Shown here piece after piece: positions 1 to 7,354 of a stretch of DNA of 40,578 bases (the first letter of the stretch is position 1; each line of letters opens with the position of its first letter). Source of the stretch: an uncultured Chlamydiae bacterium. GTDB lineage: Bacteria; Chlamydiota; Chlamydiia; Chlamydiales; 2-12-FULL-49-11. The notes under the pieces were generated by a model. That model was not told where the DNA came from and searched no databases. It worked only from the letters and a program-made list of their open reading frames with translations. The position numbers and the translations under genes were made by a program. The stretch is from positions 1 to 40,578 of the forward strand of contig CALKUQ010000065.1 in assembly GCA_937996705.1 (NCBI GenBank), written 5' to 3'.

Positions 1-143
1 TTTACATGCGCTTCCTATTTTAATTAGACGCTAGTTGATGCCGAGGGCGTGCTCTATTTGAAAACTAGGGAAGCCCGAGGCAAGTTTAAAGATGAAGATG
101 CAGGTAAAGAAATCTGGGTAAGATTCATTTGGAAGCGGTATAT
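1..143. mobile_element. MITE-like inverted-repeat element, copy 1 (left end outside the window)
   Basis: This stretch aligns without gaps to 11211-11353, with scattered substitutions. Its right end (100-143) is the reverse complement of the left end of the other copy (11176-11219), with about three mismatches in 44 bases. The shared end core reads CTTCCAAATGAATCTTACC. The full element would be about 178 bp with roughly 44-bp terminal inverted repeats and no transposase, as in a MITE moved by a transposase encoded elsewhere. The outer end is TATA-rich, but no target duplication can be shown because the left end is missing. The element stops 1 bp before the stop codon of the next gene. Confidence 0.7.
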
Positions 144-144
144 T

Positions 145-807
145 TCATGCATAGTCCTTAAACGATTTCATCGTGAGTTTAGTATAGTTGAGGTGCGGCT
201 CTATAATTGAGAGTAGGTGGGGGGAAATAAGAGTTTTCATTGCAGAAATTGTTTCTGAAGAAATGGAGGGCTCATATTTTAATATATCTTCAACCCCTGT
301 TGCAATATAATCGAAGATGGGCTTGTAGGGAAGTATTTTTGGTATTTCAGTCCCACCGAAATAGTTTGCAATTTCAAAGAGGATAGAATCGGGTGTATCG
401 GATTCTAAACGAGATCTAAGGGTGGTAAAAAGATACTCTTTTGGAGGAAACGTATTTTCTTTTTGTGAACACGTATCTTCGCTAGAGTTTGAAAATATTT
501 CTTCAGAGGGGGGTAAAGTTTTTAAGGGTAAAGAAGGTTCGCCTAATCGAGAAACCCTGCCAGAGAGTGGTGAGGGAGGTCTTGTAGCTTCTGGGTGGGC
601 TCTTCCAAGGTTTATGGGGAGTGGAACTGGAGAGGCTCCTTGAAATAGAGGAGAAATCGGAATATACCAAGCTGGAAATGGTGAGAGGGGGAAAGGTCCA
701 AAACTGCCGGTGGGCAAAGGTTGAAATCTCGGGTCTAATGGGTAAAAAACTGGAAATAGGTAGCTTGGTAAATTCATAAAAATCTCAAAAAACAATCGGT
801 AAGTCAT
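145..807 (-). CDS. Proline-rich hypothetical protein (220 aa)
   Basis: I do not recognise the family. Residues about 12-105 are rich in proline and aromatic residues (for example PLDPRFQPLPTGSFGPFPL), with a polar serine/glutamate stretch near 100-125. The C-terminal 90 residues look like an ordinary folded helical domain. There is no clear signal peptide. The start is uncertain: a perfect TATAAT on the minus strand directly abuts the ATG at 807. If that is the -10 box, transcription would begin inside the reading frame and the Met at codon 11 (777) would be the true start. No strong Shine-Dalgarno sequence precedes either. The stop lies 1 bp from the repeat element at 1-143, so the C-terminus may have been set by that insertion. 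Together with the proline-rich gene at 5833-7242 it could be a host-directed protein; that is inference. Confidence 0.55.
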   Translation of the reverse strand: MTYRLFFEIFMNLPSYLFPVFYPLDPRFQPLPTGSFGPFPLSPFPAWYIPISPLFQGASPVPLPINLGRAHPEATRPPSPLSGRVSRLGEPSLPLKTLPPSEEIFSNSSEDTCSQKENTFPPKEYLFTTLRSRLESDTPDSILFEIANYFGGTEIPKILPYKPIFDYIATGVEDILKYEPSISSETISAMKTLISPHLLSIIEPHLNYTKLTMKSFKDYA

Positions 808-835
808 ATTATAGTAACTTCACAATTACTTCAAA
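808..835 (-). promoter_or_regulatory. Candidate promoter for the 145-807 gene
   Basis: TTTGAA (830-835) and TATAAT (808-813) on the minus strand are 16 bp apart. The -10 box touches the first ATG of the gene, which favours the later start at 777. The region is AT-rich, so a chance match is possible. Confidence 0.35.
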
Positions 836-951
836 CATAACTCTCTCTTGTTTTATTTTTATAAAACAAATTTGGAAAATAAATCAAAAAATGAAAACTT
901 TCTTAACTATTTAAGCTTCCAAAGAATTCTATTAGAAAGGGCTTAGATTCT

Positions 952-2766
952 TCAAGAATTTTGGCTCTGTAGGGCTTTGGCAGCGGATAGAATCGCTTCA
1001 ATATCATTTTTGTTGATCGATTTGACTTGAGCGAGTTCTTCTGAGGATGCAGATAAGACTCTAGCAACACTTCCGAAATGGAGGAGGAGCCGTTTTTTCT
1101 TGAGGGGGCCGATCCCCGAGATTTCATCAAGTAGGCTCTGTTTTGTCCGTTCAGATCGTTTTTTTCTATGAAAGGTGATGGCTTTACGGTGAGCCTCATC
1201 TCGGATTGTTTGGAGGAAAAAGTGGAGGGCAGATCTATGATTGAGAGAGATGGGTTCCTTTTTTTCTGGAAGGAAGATGCGCTCTTTTGTGAGCCCTTTA
1301 TCGTGGCGTGCCTCCTCTTTTGCTAGGGAGATGATGTCAATGGAGGTAATTTTCAAGGAATTGCACACATCCATCAGGGTGGTGAGTTGTCCTTTTCCTC
1401 CGTCCACAATAATTAAATCGGGGAGATCGTCCTCTTCTAGCGCTCTAGTCAGTCTTCTTGTGATCACTTCATTTAAAGAGGAGTAGTCGTCTGCTGAAAC
1501 GGTATTTTTAATTTTATAGACGCGCGACCGTTTGGGATCTTTTAGTCCGTTTGTGAAAGCAGCTAAACTTGCTACTGCGTCAGAGCCTGAAATGTGAGAG
1601 GTATCAAAACATTCAATTCTGACAGGAAGTCTGGTAAGATTTAGAGTTTCTTGTAGTTCTAAAAGAAGTTCCTCTTTTGAAGAGGTGGCTAGTTTTTCTT
1701 GATCAAAGAGTGCTTTTGCATTTTCGAGGGCAAGCTCGATCGCCTGTTTTTTATCCCCTTTTTGGGGTAGGTGGAGGGTTGTATCTAAAATCTCTTCAAG
1801 AGATTTATGATCTTCAAGTTGCAAAGGGATAAAAATTTCTTTTGGAGGTAATTCTTGAGAGTAGTGTTGTAATAAAAATGAGGAGAGGAGTTCTTCATCA
1901 CTTCCCATAGTGAGAGAAAAATCAAAGTGCTCGGAACCGGTAAGGAGTCCATCAAGAAATAAAAGTTTTACAATTAGGATGTAATTCCCTTTTCTGACAA
2001 AGTTTAAAGCGTGTGCATGGTCAATATTTAGTCGGATCGCATCTTTTTGTGCAGCTGTTGCAGATTCAATTTGTTGAATGGTTTTCAAAATCGCCCCGGC
2101 TTTTTCAAATTCTAGGGCTTTGGAGGCTAATTCCATCTTCTCCTTAAGGCTTTTAATCACTGCTCCGATTTTCCCTTTTAAGAAGGAGATTGCATCTTTT
2201 ACTGCTTCATCATAGGTCTCTTTGCTACATTTTCCAACGCAGGGGGCGATGCACCTTTTAATTGAGTAAAGGAGGCAAGGTCTCGATCTAGAGACAAGCT
2301 CTCTGTCGGAGCACTGTCGTAGTGGAAAGATTCTAGTCATTGTTTCAAAGATCGTTTTGGCAGAAATAGCGCTTGTATAGGGTCCGAAATAGAGGGCATC
2401 TTCTTTTTTATCCTCTTTATAGCGAACCAGTTTTACTTGAGGCCATTTGTGTTTGTGATTGATCATAAGAGAAATAAATGTTTTGTCGTCTTTAAGGAGG
2501 ATGTTGTATTTCGGTTGGTGTTTTTTGATTAAGCTGTTTTCTAAAACTAGCGCCTCTTTTTCGGTGAATGTAACTATCGTTTCGATTTCCTGGATTTGGC
2601 TAATTAAAAAGGGGATCATAGCGCGCGTGTCGTGATTGGAAAAGTATTGTTTAATGCGCTCACGCAAAACTTTAGCTTTTCCAATATACAAGATTTTTCC
2701 TGCGCTATTTTTCATAAGATAGACGCCAGGCTTTAAAGGAAATGAGCTAAGTGTCTCAGAGTTCAT
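952..2766 (-). CDS. uvrC: UvrABC system protein C, excision nuclease subunit
   Basis: UvrC makes the two incisions around a bulky DNA lesion after UvrA/UvrB have marked it. The 604-aa length is normal. The N-terminus has the GIY-YIG nuclease fold (GVYLMKN then ILYIGKA, residues 13-33). A UvrB-binding UVR motif lies near 200-240 (LEFEKAGAILKTIQQI). The RNase-H-like endonuclease half follows (IECFDTSHISGSDAVAS, then LIIVDGGKGQL). The C-terminus has a helix-hairpin-helix pair (ISGIGPLKKKRLLLHFGS). The start ATG at 2766 overlaps the 3' end of mutS by 11 bp, so the two are probably translationally coupled. A repair pair at this position matches the chlamydial order. Confidence 0.97.
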   Translation of the reverse strand: MNSETLSSFPLKPGVYLMKNSAGKILYIGKAKVLRERIKQYFSNHDTRAMIPFLISQIQEIETIVTFTEKEALVLENSLIKKHQPKYNILLKDDKTFISLMINHKHKWPQVKLVRYKEDKKEDALYFGPYTSAISAKTIFETMTRIFPLRQCSDRELVSRSRPCLLYSIKRCIAPCVGKCSKETYDEAVKDAISFLKGKIGAVIKSLKEKMELASKALEFEKAGAILKTIQQIESATAAQKDAIRLNIDHAHALNFVRKGNYILIVKLLFLDGLLTGSEHFDFSLTMGSDEELLSSFLLQHYSQELPPKEIFIPLQLEDHKSLEEILDTTLHLPQKGDKKQAIELALENAKALFDQEKLATSSKEELLLELQETLNLTRLPVRIECFDTSHISGSDAVASLAAFTNGLKDPKRSRVYKIKNTVSADDYSSLNEVITRRLTRALEEDDLPDLIIVDGGKGQLTTLMDVCNSLKITSIDIISLAKEEARHDKGLTKERIFLPEKKEPISLNHRSALHFFLQTIRDEAHRKAITFHRKKRSERTKQSLLDEISGIGPLKKKRLLLHFGSVARVLSASSEELAQVKSINKNDIEAILSAAKALQSQNS

Positions 2767-5314
2767 TTTGTAGTTTGATCAAGAATTGAAGGGCGTCTAA
2801 CGGGGTCGTTTTATTGAGATCTAGCGCTTTAATTTTTGCGCTCAGACTATCTGTTTCAATTTCAGAAAATAGGAGGAATTGTTCCTCTTTTGGGGGGGCT
2901 TTCCTCTTTTGCCACTTTTTGTCTTCTAGTTCTAACAAGAGTTTTTGAGCTCTATGGATTACAGAGGAGGGGAGGCCTGCAAGTTTTGCCACATGGACTC
3001 CGTAACTTTTATCAGTGCCCCCTTTGAGGATTTTATGAAGAAAAATAATGCCATCCTCATTTTCTCCGACGGCTACTCGGAAATTTTTCGCCCCTGGGAA
3101 GTCGGCTTCGAGTTTTGTAAGCTCCCAGAAGTGTGTGGCAAAGAGAGTTTTTACCCCTAATTTTAACAGGTGCTCTGCGACAGATGAGGCGATAGCGATT
3201 CCATCATAAGTGCTTGTTCCTCTTCCGATTTCATCAAGGATAACGAGGGAATTTTTGGTGGCTGTATGTAAAATATTTGCAGTTTCATTCATCTCAACCA
3301 TAAAAGTGGATTGGCCTCTAGAGAGGTCATCGCTTGCTCCAATTCTGCTGAAGACTTTGTCAACAATCCCAATTTTTGCGAATTTAGCGGGAACAAAACT
3401 CCCAATTTGTCCCATGATTACAATCAGAGCGACTTGGCGAAGGAAAGTTGATTTTCCAGCCATATTAGGCCCTGTGATAAGGTGGAGGCTATTGTTGGAG
3501 CTATTTAGGAGGACATCGTTAGGGATAAAGGAAGAGTTTTTAATAAAGCTTTCTAAGATAGGGTGGCGCCCCTCTTCTATTTCTAGAATATCGTCTGCAG
3601 TAATAATTGGTTTTGTATATCTGCGCTCTTGAGCTACAGAGCTTAAAGAGTAGAGGACATCAATCAAGGCAATGGTCTGTGCAACATTTTGAATATTAGT
3701 GTGATAGGAAGATGTCTCCTCTCGGAGTTTAAGAAATAGCTCTTGTTCTAATTCCACCATCTTTTCATCAGCATGGAGGATTTTATGCTCGAACTCCTTT
3801 AATTCAGGGGAGATAAACCGCTCGCCACCTACGAGAGTTTGTCGTTTTTCAAAAGATCCAGGCATTTTTTGTGCTTGGAGTCTACTTGTCTCTATGAAGT
3901 AGCCAAACGATTTTGAGTAGCCCACTTTTAATGTTTTCATATCAAGGGAGTCTCTAAGGCGCGATTGATAATTTGCAAGCCACGTTTCGCTCTCTTCTTT
4001 CAATGTTTTTAATTCGTCTAGCTCTTGAAGATAGCCAAATCGAAAGATCTTTCCCTCAGTAAATTTTGTCGGGGGCTCGTCAACAAGGGCCCCTTTAATT
4101 TTTTTGACGAGGGGGGAAAAATCAAAAAATGAGGGGAGCGTCTCTTTTAAAATAGGGGCGGAGAGGCTTTCAATTGCCGCTTTTAAGAGGGGTAGGACCT
4201 CTAAGGAGTTAGCCAAAGCTAGCAAATCTTTAGGGGTTCCGATTTTGGTGCTTACTCGGATTGAGAGTCTTTCTAGATCGCGGATCGTGCTTAGAAGATC
4301 TTCCAGAAAGAGGGGAGTCTCAATAAATTCTTGAACCCCCTCTTGTCTTTTTTGAATCTCATTTTGGGAGAGGAGGGGATGGAGAATCCAATTTTTTAAA
4401 AGTCTAGTCCCCATGCTTGTTTTTGTTTGATTGAGCAGGTAAAAGAGGCTAGCCTTTGGATTTCCGCTTGAAGAAGAGACTAAGTCAAGGTGGTGAGCAG
4501 TTGTATGGTTGATGAGCATGTAAGAGGAGAGTGCTTCAACTTTTATGGTTTTGATTGACGAGATGTCTTGAAAAAGGTCTGTTTCTACGTGATTGAGAAG
4601 TGCGCCAGTTGCATTGATCGTGCTTGTTAAACCACCAAGGCCAAACCCGTCTAAGGAGTGAACTCCAAAATGTTTTACTAAAAAATTGTAGGCGATTTGA
4701 TGATCAAAGTGCCACTCCTCTTTTACGGTTAATCGAAAAGGAAAGGCTGCTTTAATTTCTTCAAAAAGATCGGGGTGGGCTTTAAGAATTTTTTCAGAAA
4801 CTAGAATTTCTTTTGGGAGCCGTTTAGAGAGTTCAGAAATTAAAAGCTCTCTTGATTCGAGTTCCATAGCGATTAGATCTCCCGTTGAAAGATCTAAAAA
4901 TGCAAGTCCGATTTGGGCGTTGACCCAAGAAATTGCTCCGAAAAAATGATTTGATTGTTCTGTGAGGGCAGAGGAGAGAAGGTTTGCGCCAGGGGAGACG
5001 ATTCGGACGATTTCTCTGCGAACAAGAGCTTTGGTGGGGAAGCTAGCCTCCATTTGTTCTGCAATTGCTACTAAAAAGCCCTTTTCTACAAGTTTTTCTA
5101 CATATCCTTCTAGGCTTTGTGCAGGAATGCCACTCATGGGGACATCGCCCCTTTTTGTCAAAGTGAGATCGATCTCTCTTGCTAAAATAATGGCATCTGC
5201 ATAAAAGGCCTCATAAAAATCTCCTAAACGAAATAACAAAAGGGCGTCTTTAGCCTTCTCTTTGCAAGAGTGCCATTGCTGCATCATGGGAGATAGGGCA
5301 GACTCAAGTTTCAT
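2756..5314 (-). CDS. mutS: DNA mismatch repair ATPase MutS
   Basis: MutS recognises mismatches and small loops and recruits the repair machinery. The mismatch-reading Phe-x-Glu motif is in GDFYEAF (F33, E35). The C-terminal ABC-type ATPase shows Walker A GPNMAGKST near residue 610, the signature region DDLSRGQSTFMVEM, Walker B with DEIGRGTSTYDG, and the ATHFWEL histidine. The length of 852 aa is typical of MutS1, and a C-terminal helix-turn-helix dimerisation tail is present. The start overlaps the stop of the upstream small gene in an ATGA arrangement, and the 3' end overlaps uvrC. No mutL is in the window. Confidence 0.98.
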   Translation of the reverse strand: MKLESALSPMMQQWHSCKEKAKDALLLFRLGDFYEAFYADAIILAREIDLTLTKRGDVPMSGIPAQSLEGYVEKLVEKGFLVAIAEQMEASFPTKALVRREIVRIVSPGANLLSSALTEQSNHFFGAISWVNAQIGLAFLDLSTGDLIAMELESRELLISELSKRLPKEILVSEKILKAHPDLFEEIKAAFPFRLTVKEEWHFDHQIAYNFLVKHFGVHSLDGFGLGGLTSTINATGALLNHVETDLFQDISSIKTIKVEALSSYMLINHTTAHHLDLVSSSSGNPKASLFYLLNQTKTSMGTRLLKNWILHPLLSQNEIQKRQEGVQEFIETPLFLEDLLSTIRDLERLSIRVSTKIGTPKDLLALANSLEVLPLLKAAIESLSAPILKETLPSFFDFSPLVKKIKGALVDEPPTKFTEGKIFRFGYLQELDELKTLKEESETWLANYQSRLRDSLDMKTLKVGYSKSFGYFIETSRLQAQKMPGSFEKRQTLVGGERFISPELKEFEHKILHADEKMVELEQELFLKLREETSSYHTNIQNVAQTIALIDVLYSLSSVAQERRYTKPIITADDILEIEEGRHPILESFIKNSSFIPNDVLLNSSNNSLHLITGPNMAGKSTFLRQVALIVIMGQIGSFVPAKFAKIGIVDKVFSRIGASDDLSRGQSTFMVEMNETANILHTATKNSLVILDEIGRGTSTYDGIAIASSVAEHLLKLGVKTLFATHFWELTKLEADFPGAKNFRVAVGENEDGIIFLHKILKGGTDKSYGVHVAKLAGLPSSVIHRAQKLLLELEDKKWQKRKAPPKEEQFLLFSEIETDSLSAKIKALDLNKTTPLDALQFLIKLQNEL

Positions 5315-5781
5315 TTTTTTAGAAAAAATTTCCGCAGTTTAATTTTTAAAGAGGACTTTTTTTTAACATTATCAATTTTATCGCCCATTTTATCAATAAA
5401 TTGCAACGCTTCTTTTGCCTCTTTCACCCCTTTTTCTATTTGCATAATGACCCCTTCGCACCATCTTTTAGATTCTTCAATATCGTCTTGGAGTTCTGTC
5501 AATCTTGTCAGAATTTCCTGCGGGCATCCACTCTCTTTTTTAAATCCAAAAGGGAGTTTAGCTCCCCGTGAAATATTTTGGACCTTTTGCCTCAGTTCAA
5601 ATACATCAATTAATAAAGGGAGAAACACTTTTTTAAATTCTTCGCGAAGGCCACTCTTCTTAGATGAGGGGATGATTTTTTTGAGTGTTTTAGATCCAGT
5701 TTGATCGGGGTTGGCAGGATTGTATATGCTTGCATATACTTTTTTATGGAAAAATTGGTTTGATTTCTCTTGCACCGTCAT
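5311..5781 (-). CDS. Small basic helical hypothetical protein (156 aa) upstream of mutS
   Basis: The family is not recognised. The protein is lysine-rich and mostly predicted helix, with a likely coiled-coil stretch at residues about 90-140 (LTELQDDIEESKRWCEG onward) and a strongly basic end (KIKLRKFFLKK). There is no signal peptide or membrane segment. Its TGA stop overlaps the mutS ATG by four bases, so it is co-translated with mutS and then uvrC. A good promoter-like sequence ends 14 bp before the ATG and the start lacks a clear Shine-Dalgarno sequence, so the transcript may have only a very short leader. A repair-related role cannot be inferred from position alone. Confidence 0.75.
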   Translation of the reverse strand: MTVQEKSNQFFHKKVYASIYNPANPDQTGSKTLKKIIPSSKKSGLREEFKKVFLPLLIDVFELRQKVQNISRGAKLPFGFKKESGCPQEILTRLTELQDDIEESKRWCEGVIMQIEKGVKEAKEALQFIDKMGDKIDNVKKKSSLKIKLRKFFLKK

Positions 5782-5795
5782 AGCTTGTCGCGCGC

Positions 5796-5824
5796 AGTGT
5801 AAACCAATATAAGTTTTTTGTAAA
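5796..5824 (-). promoter_or_regulatory. Candidate promoter for the small gene-mutS-uvrC operon
   Basis: On the minus strand TTTACA (5819-5824) and TACACT (5796-5801) are separated by exactly 17 bp, a good sigma-70/sigma-66 arrangement. Transcription would begin near 5789, giving a leader of about 8 nt before the ATG at 5781. It lies in the short gap after the stop of the upstream proline-rich gene. Confidence 0.45.
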
Positions 5825-5832
5825 GATTACTT

Positions 5833-7242
5833 TTAGCGTCGCAGGCGAGCCTCGTCGAGATATTTTTGTTCCATATACTGTAATTTAGGGAGTTTTGTGA
5901 ATTTTTTTGCATCAGCAGTGAGATTTTCTTTACTAAGGGTATTGAAGGGGGCTCGATAAAAATTTTCTAAGAGGCGGTCCATTAAAATCTTTTGACATTC
6001 GGGCGATTGAATCAGTTTAATACGCTGATAGAGGGCGATAAAGTGATCGGCGTTAGCACTGGAATTCGTCAGAATTTCTTTAAATAAAGTGATATGCGGA
6101 GGGCTTTCCCTATCTTTAAAAAATAGATCAAACCCTTCTATTTCATAAGGGATGTTATTAAATTTATTTCCAATCAAGGCGAGGAGGCTCTCTCCCTGCA
6201 GTTTTGTGTAAAGTGCTGAAAGCTCAGGATCTTGTATTTGAGCGACCTCTCTCATAAATTGCCTATTGAGAGATTTGCTTTTTACTCGTAGTTCAAAATA
6301 CTCAGACGAAAATGCTTTTTTGTTCAATTTGCTTACAACCCGAAATGTATCGACATCTGAGAAGGTCGATTTTTTTATAGTTTCCATAAACCATGCGTAA
6401 GAACTTGGTGAAACTCTAGCCTTTCCCTTTAGCTCGGAAAGAAGTTTTTCGGCAGAGATGCTTTTAGAAAAGCTGCTACTAGATGTGGAAGAGATTGAGG
6501 AGCTGGAACGATCATTTTCAGTCTCTTCAACTGGAGGGACTGAGGGTTGGGATGCTTCTGAGGATTCCTCTCTTTCTCCCTCTTCTACCAAAAGGTTTGG
6601 TGGGGGAGAGGAACTGGCATCGACAAGTAAAGGGGGTTCAGTGTTTGAATCTAAAGCTCTTAAAGAGGGTGAGGGCGGGGCAGGCACAGTTTCAGGCGAA
6701 GGGGGGAGAGGAGAAGGGGGGGGAGGCGTGGCGGGTTCAATTCTAGGATTTGGTGGGGCAGAGGAATCGGGATCGATAGATAAAGGGGGGGGTGTCGGCG
6801 AGGCTGGAGGTGTTAGAGCGGGCGAGGGGGGGGGAGCAGGGACAGGTTCAGGTGAAGGTTGCGGAGCTGAAAGGGGGGGGGATCGGCTTTCGGCAGGGCC
6901 CGTTTGGCTGGGTGAGGGAGAGAGACTTTCTTTCAGAAGGTATTCTTTTGTCCAATGTATTGTTTTTAAAGTTGTTAGAATCCAGTGTATTAAATCTTTG
7001 ACTGTTTGTTTAAAGCTCTCCCCAAATTTTTTGTTGAGCATAACGCTGTTTTGAATTTCAACAAGCTGAAAACTAATATTTTTAGAATCGGTAGGATCTA
7101 GCTCTGTACTAGAAGAGGAGATGCTGTTTTGTATTGTAGCCAGAGATTGCATTACTTTAAATTGTTCTTTTAGCAGTTCTTTTTCAAGTCGATACTCTTC
7201 TTCAGTTTGCTCTGTTGGGCTTTTTGGTGATACTGGGTCCAT
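5833..7242 (-). CDS. Proline/serine-rich hypothetical protein with poly-C tracts (469 aa)
   Basis: This is not a family I can name. Residues 1-105 are helical and acidic/basic. Residues about 106-215 are an extended proline-rich region containing an imperfect internal duplication (blocks beginning SPEPVPAPPPSP and SPETVPAPPSPS, each followed by a PP..S/A..N...E tail). A glutamate- and serine-rich linker follows, ending in RSSSSISSTSSSSFSKS. The C-terminal 200 residues form a separate, probably globular domain. There is no signal peptide. Proline-rich plus poly-serine architecture is seen in some secreted chlamydial effectors, but nothing here proves secretion. Four runs of 8-9 C in the coding strand make the frame slippage-prone. 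No Shine-Dalgarno sequence is evident before the ATG. A promoter-like pair lies about 40 bp upstream. Confidence 0.7.
   Translation of the reverse strand: MDPVSPKSPTEQTEEEYRLEKELLKEQFKVMQSLATIQNSISSSSTELDPTDSKNISFQLVEIQNSVMLNKKFGESFKQTVKDLIHWILTTLKTIHWTKEYLLKESLSPSPSQTGPAESRSPPLSAPQPSPEPVPAPPPSPALTPPASPTPPPLSIDPDSSAPPNPRIEPATPPPPSPLPPSPETVPAPPSPSLRALDSNTEPPLLVDASSSPPPNLLVEEGEREESSEASQPSVPPVEETENDRSSSSISSTSSSSFSKSISAEKLLSELKGKARVSPSSYAWFMETIKKSTFSDVDTFRVVSKLNKKAFSSEYFELRVKSKSLNRQFMREVAQIQDPELSALYTKLQGESLLALIGNKFNNIPYEIEGFDLFFKDRESPPHITLFKEILTNSSANADHFIALYQRIKLIQSPECQKILMDRLLENFYRAPFNTLSKENLTADAKKFTKLPKLQYMEQKYLDEARLRR
6701..6881. repeat. Cluster of homopolymeric C tracts (G on + strand) in a coding region
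   Basis: Runs of G on the plus strand occur at 6701-6706 (6), 6716-6723 (8), 6785-6792 (8), 6826-6834 (9) and 6873-6881 (9). All read as CCC proline codons in the minus-strand gene. Runs of this length slip during replication, so each is a potential frameshift switch. Confidence 0.8.
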
Positions 7243-7277
7243 ACAGAGGTAGAGTACATATAAAGAAATTATTTCAA

Positions 7278-7306
7278 AGGATAATTTTTAAGACTCTAGT
7301 TGTAAA
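7278..7306 (-). promoter_or_regulatory. Candidate promoter for the proline/serine-rich gene
   Basis: On the minus strand TTTACA (7301-7306) and TATCCT (7278-7283) are 17 bp apart. The expected start of transcription is near 7271, about 30 nt before the ATG at 7242. Confidence 0.4.
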
Positions 7307-7354
7307 TAAGATACAAAATCCCTTTCACTAAAATTTTAGCACCTTTCTTCCCAT

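Noticed and set aside
903..1199. 98-codon minus-strand frame overlapping uvrC
   Set aside because: It lies in another frame across the well-conserved uvrC C-terminus and has no ribosome site or family features.
6458..7054. 198-codon Gly/Glu-rich plus-strand frame
   Set aside because: It is the antisense of the proline-rich coding region (CCC/CCT read as GGG/AGG), which keeps the opposite strand open by composition alone.
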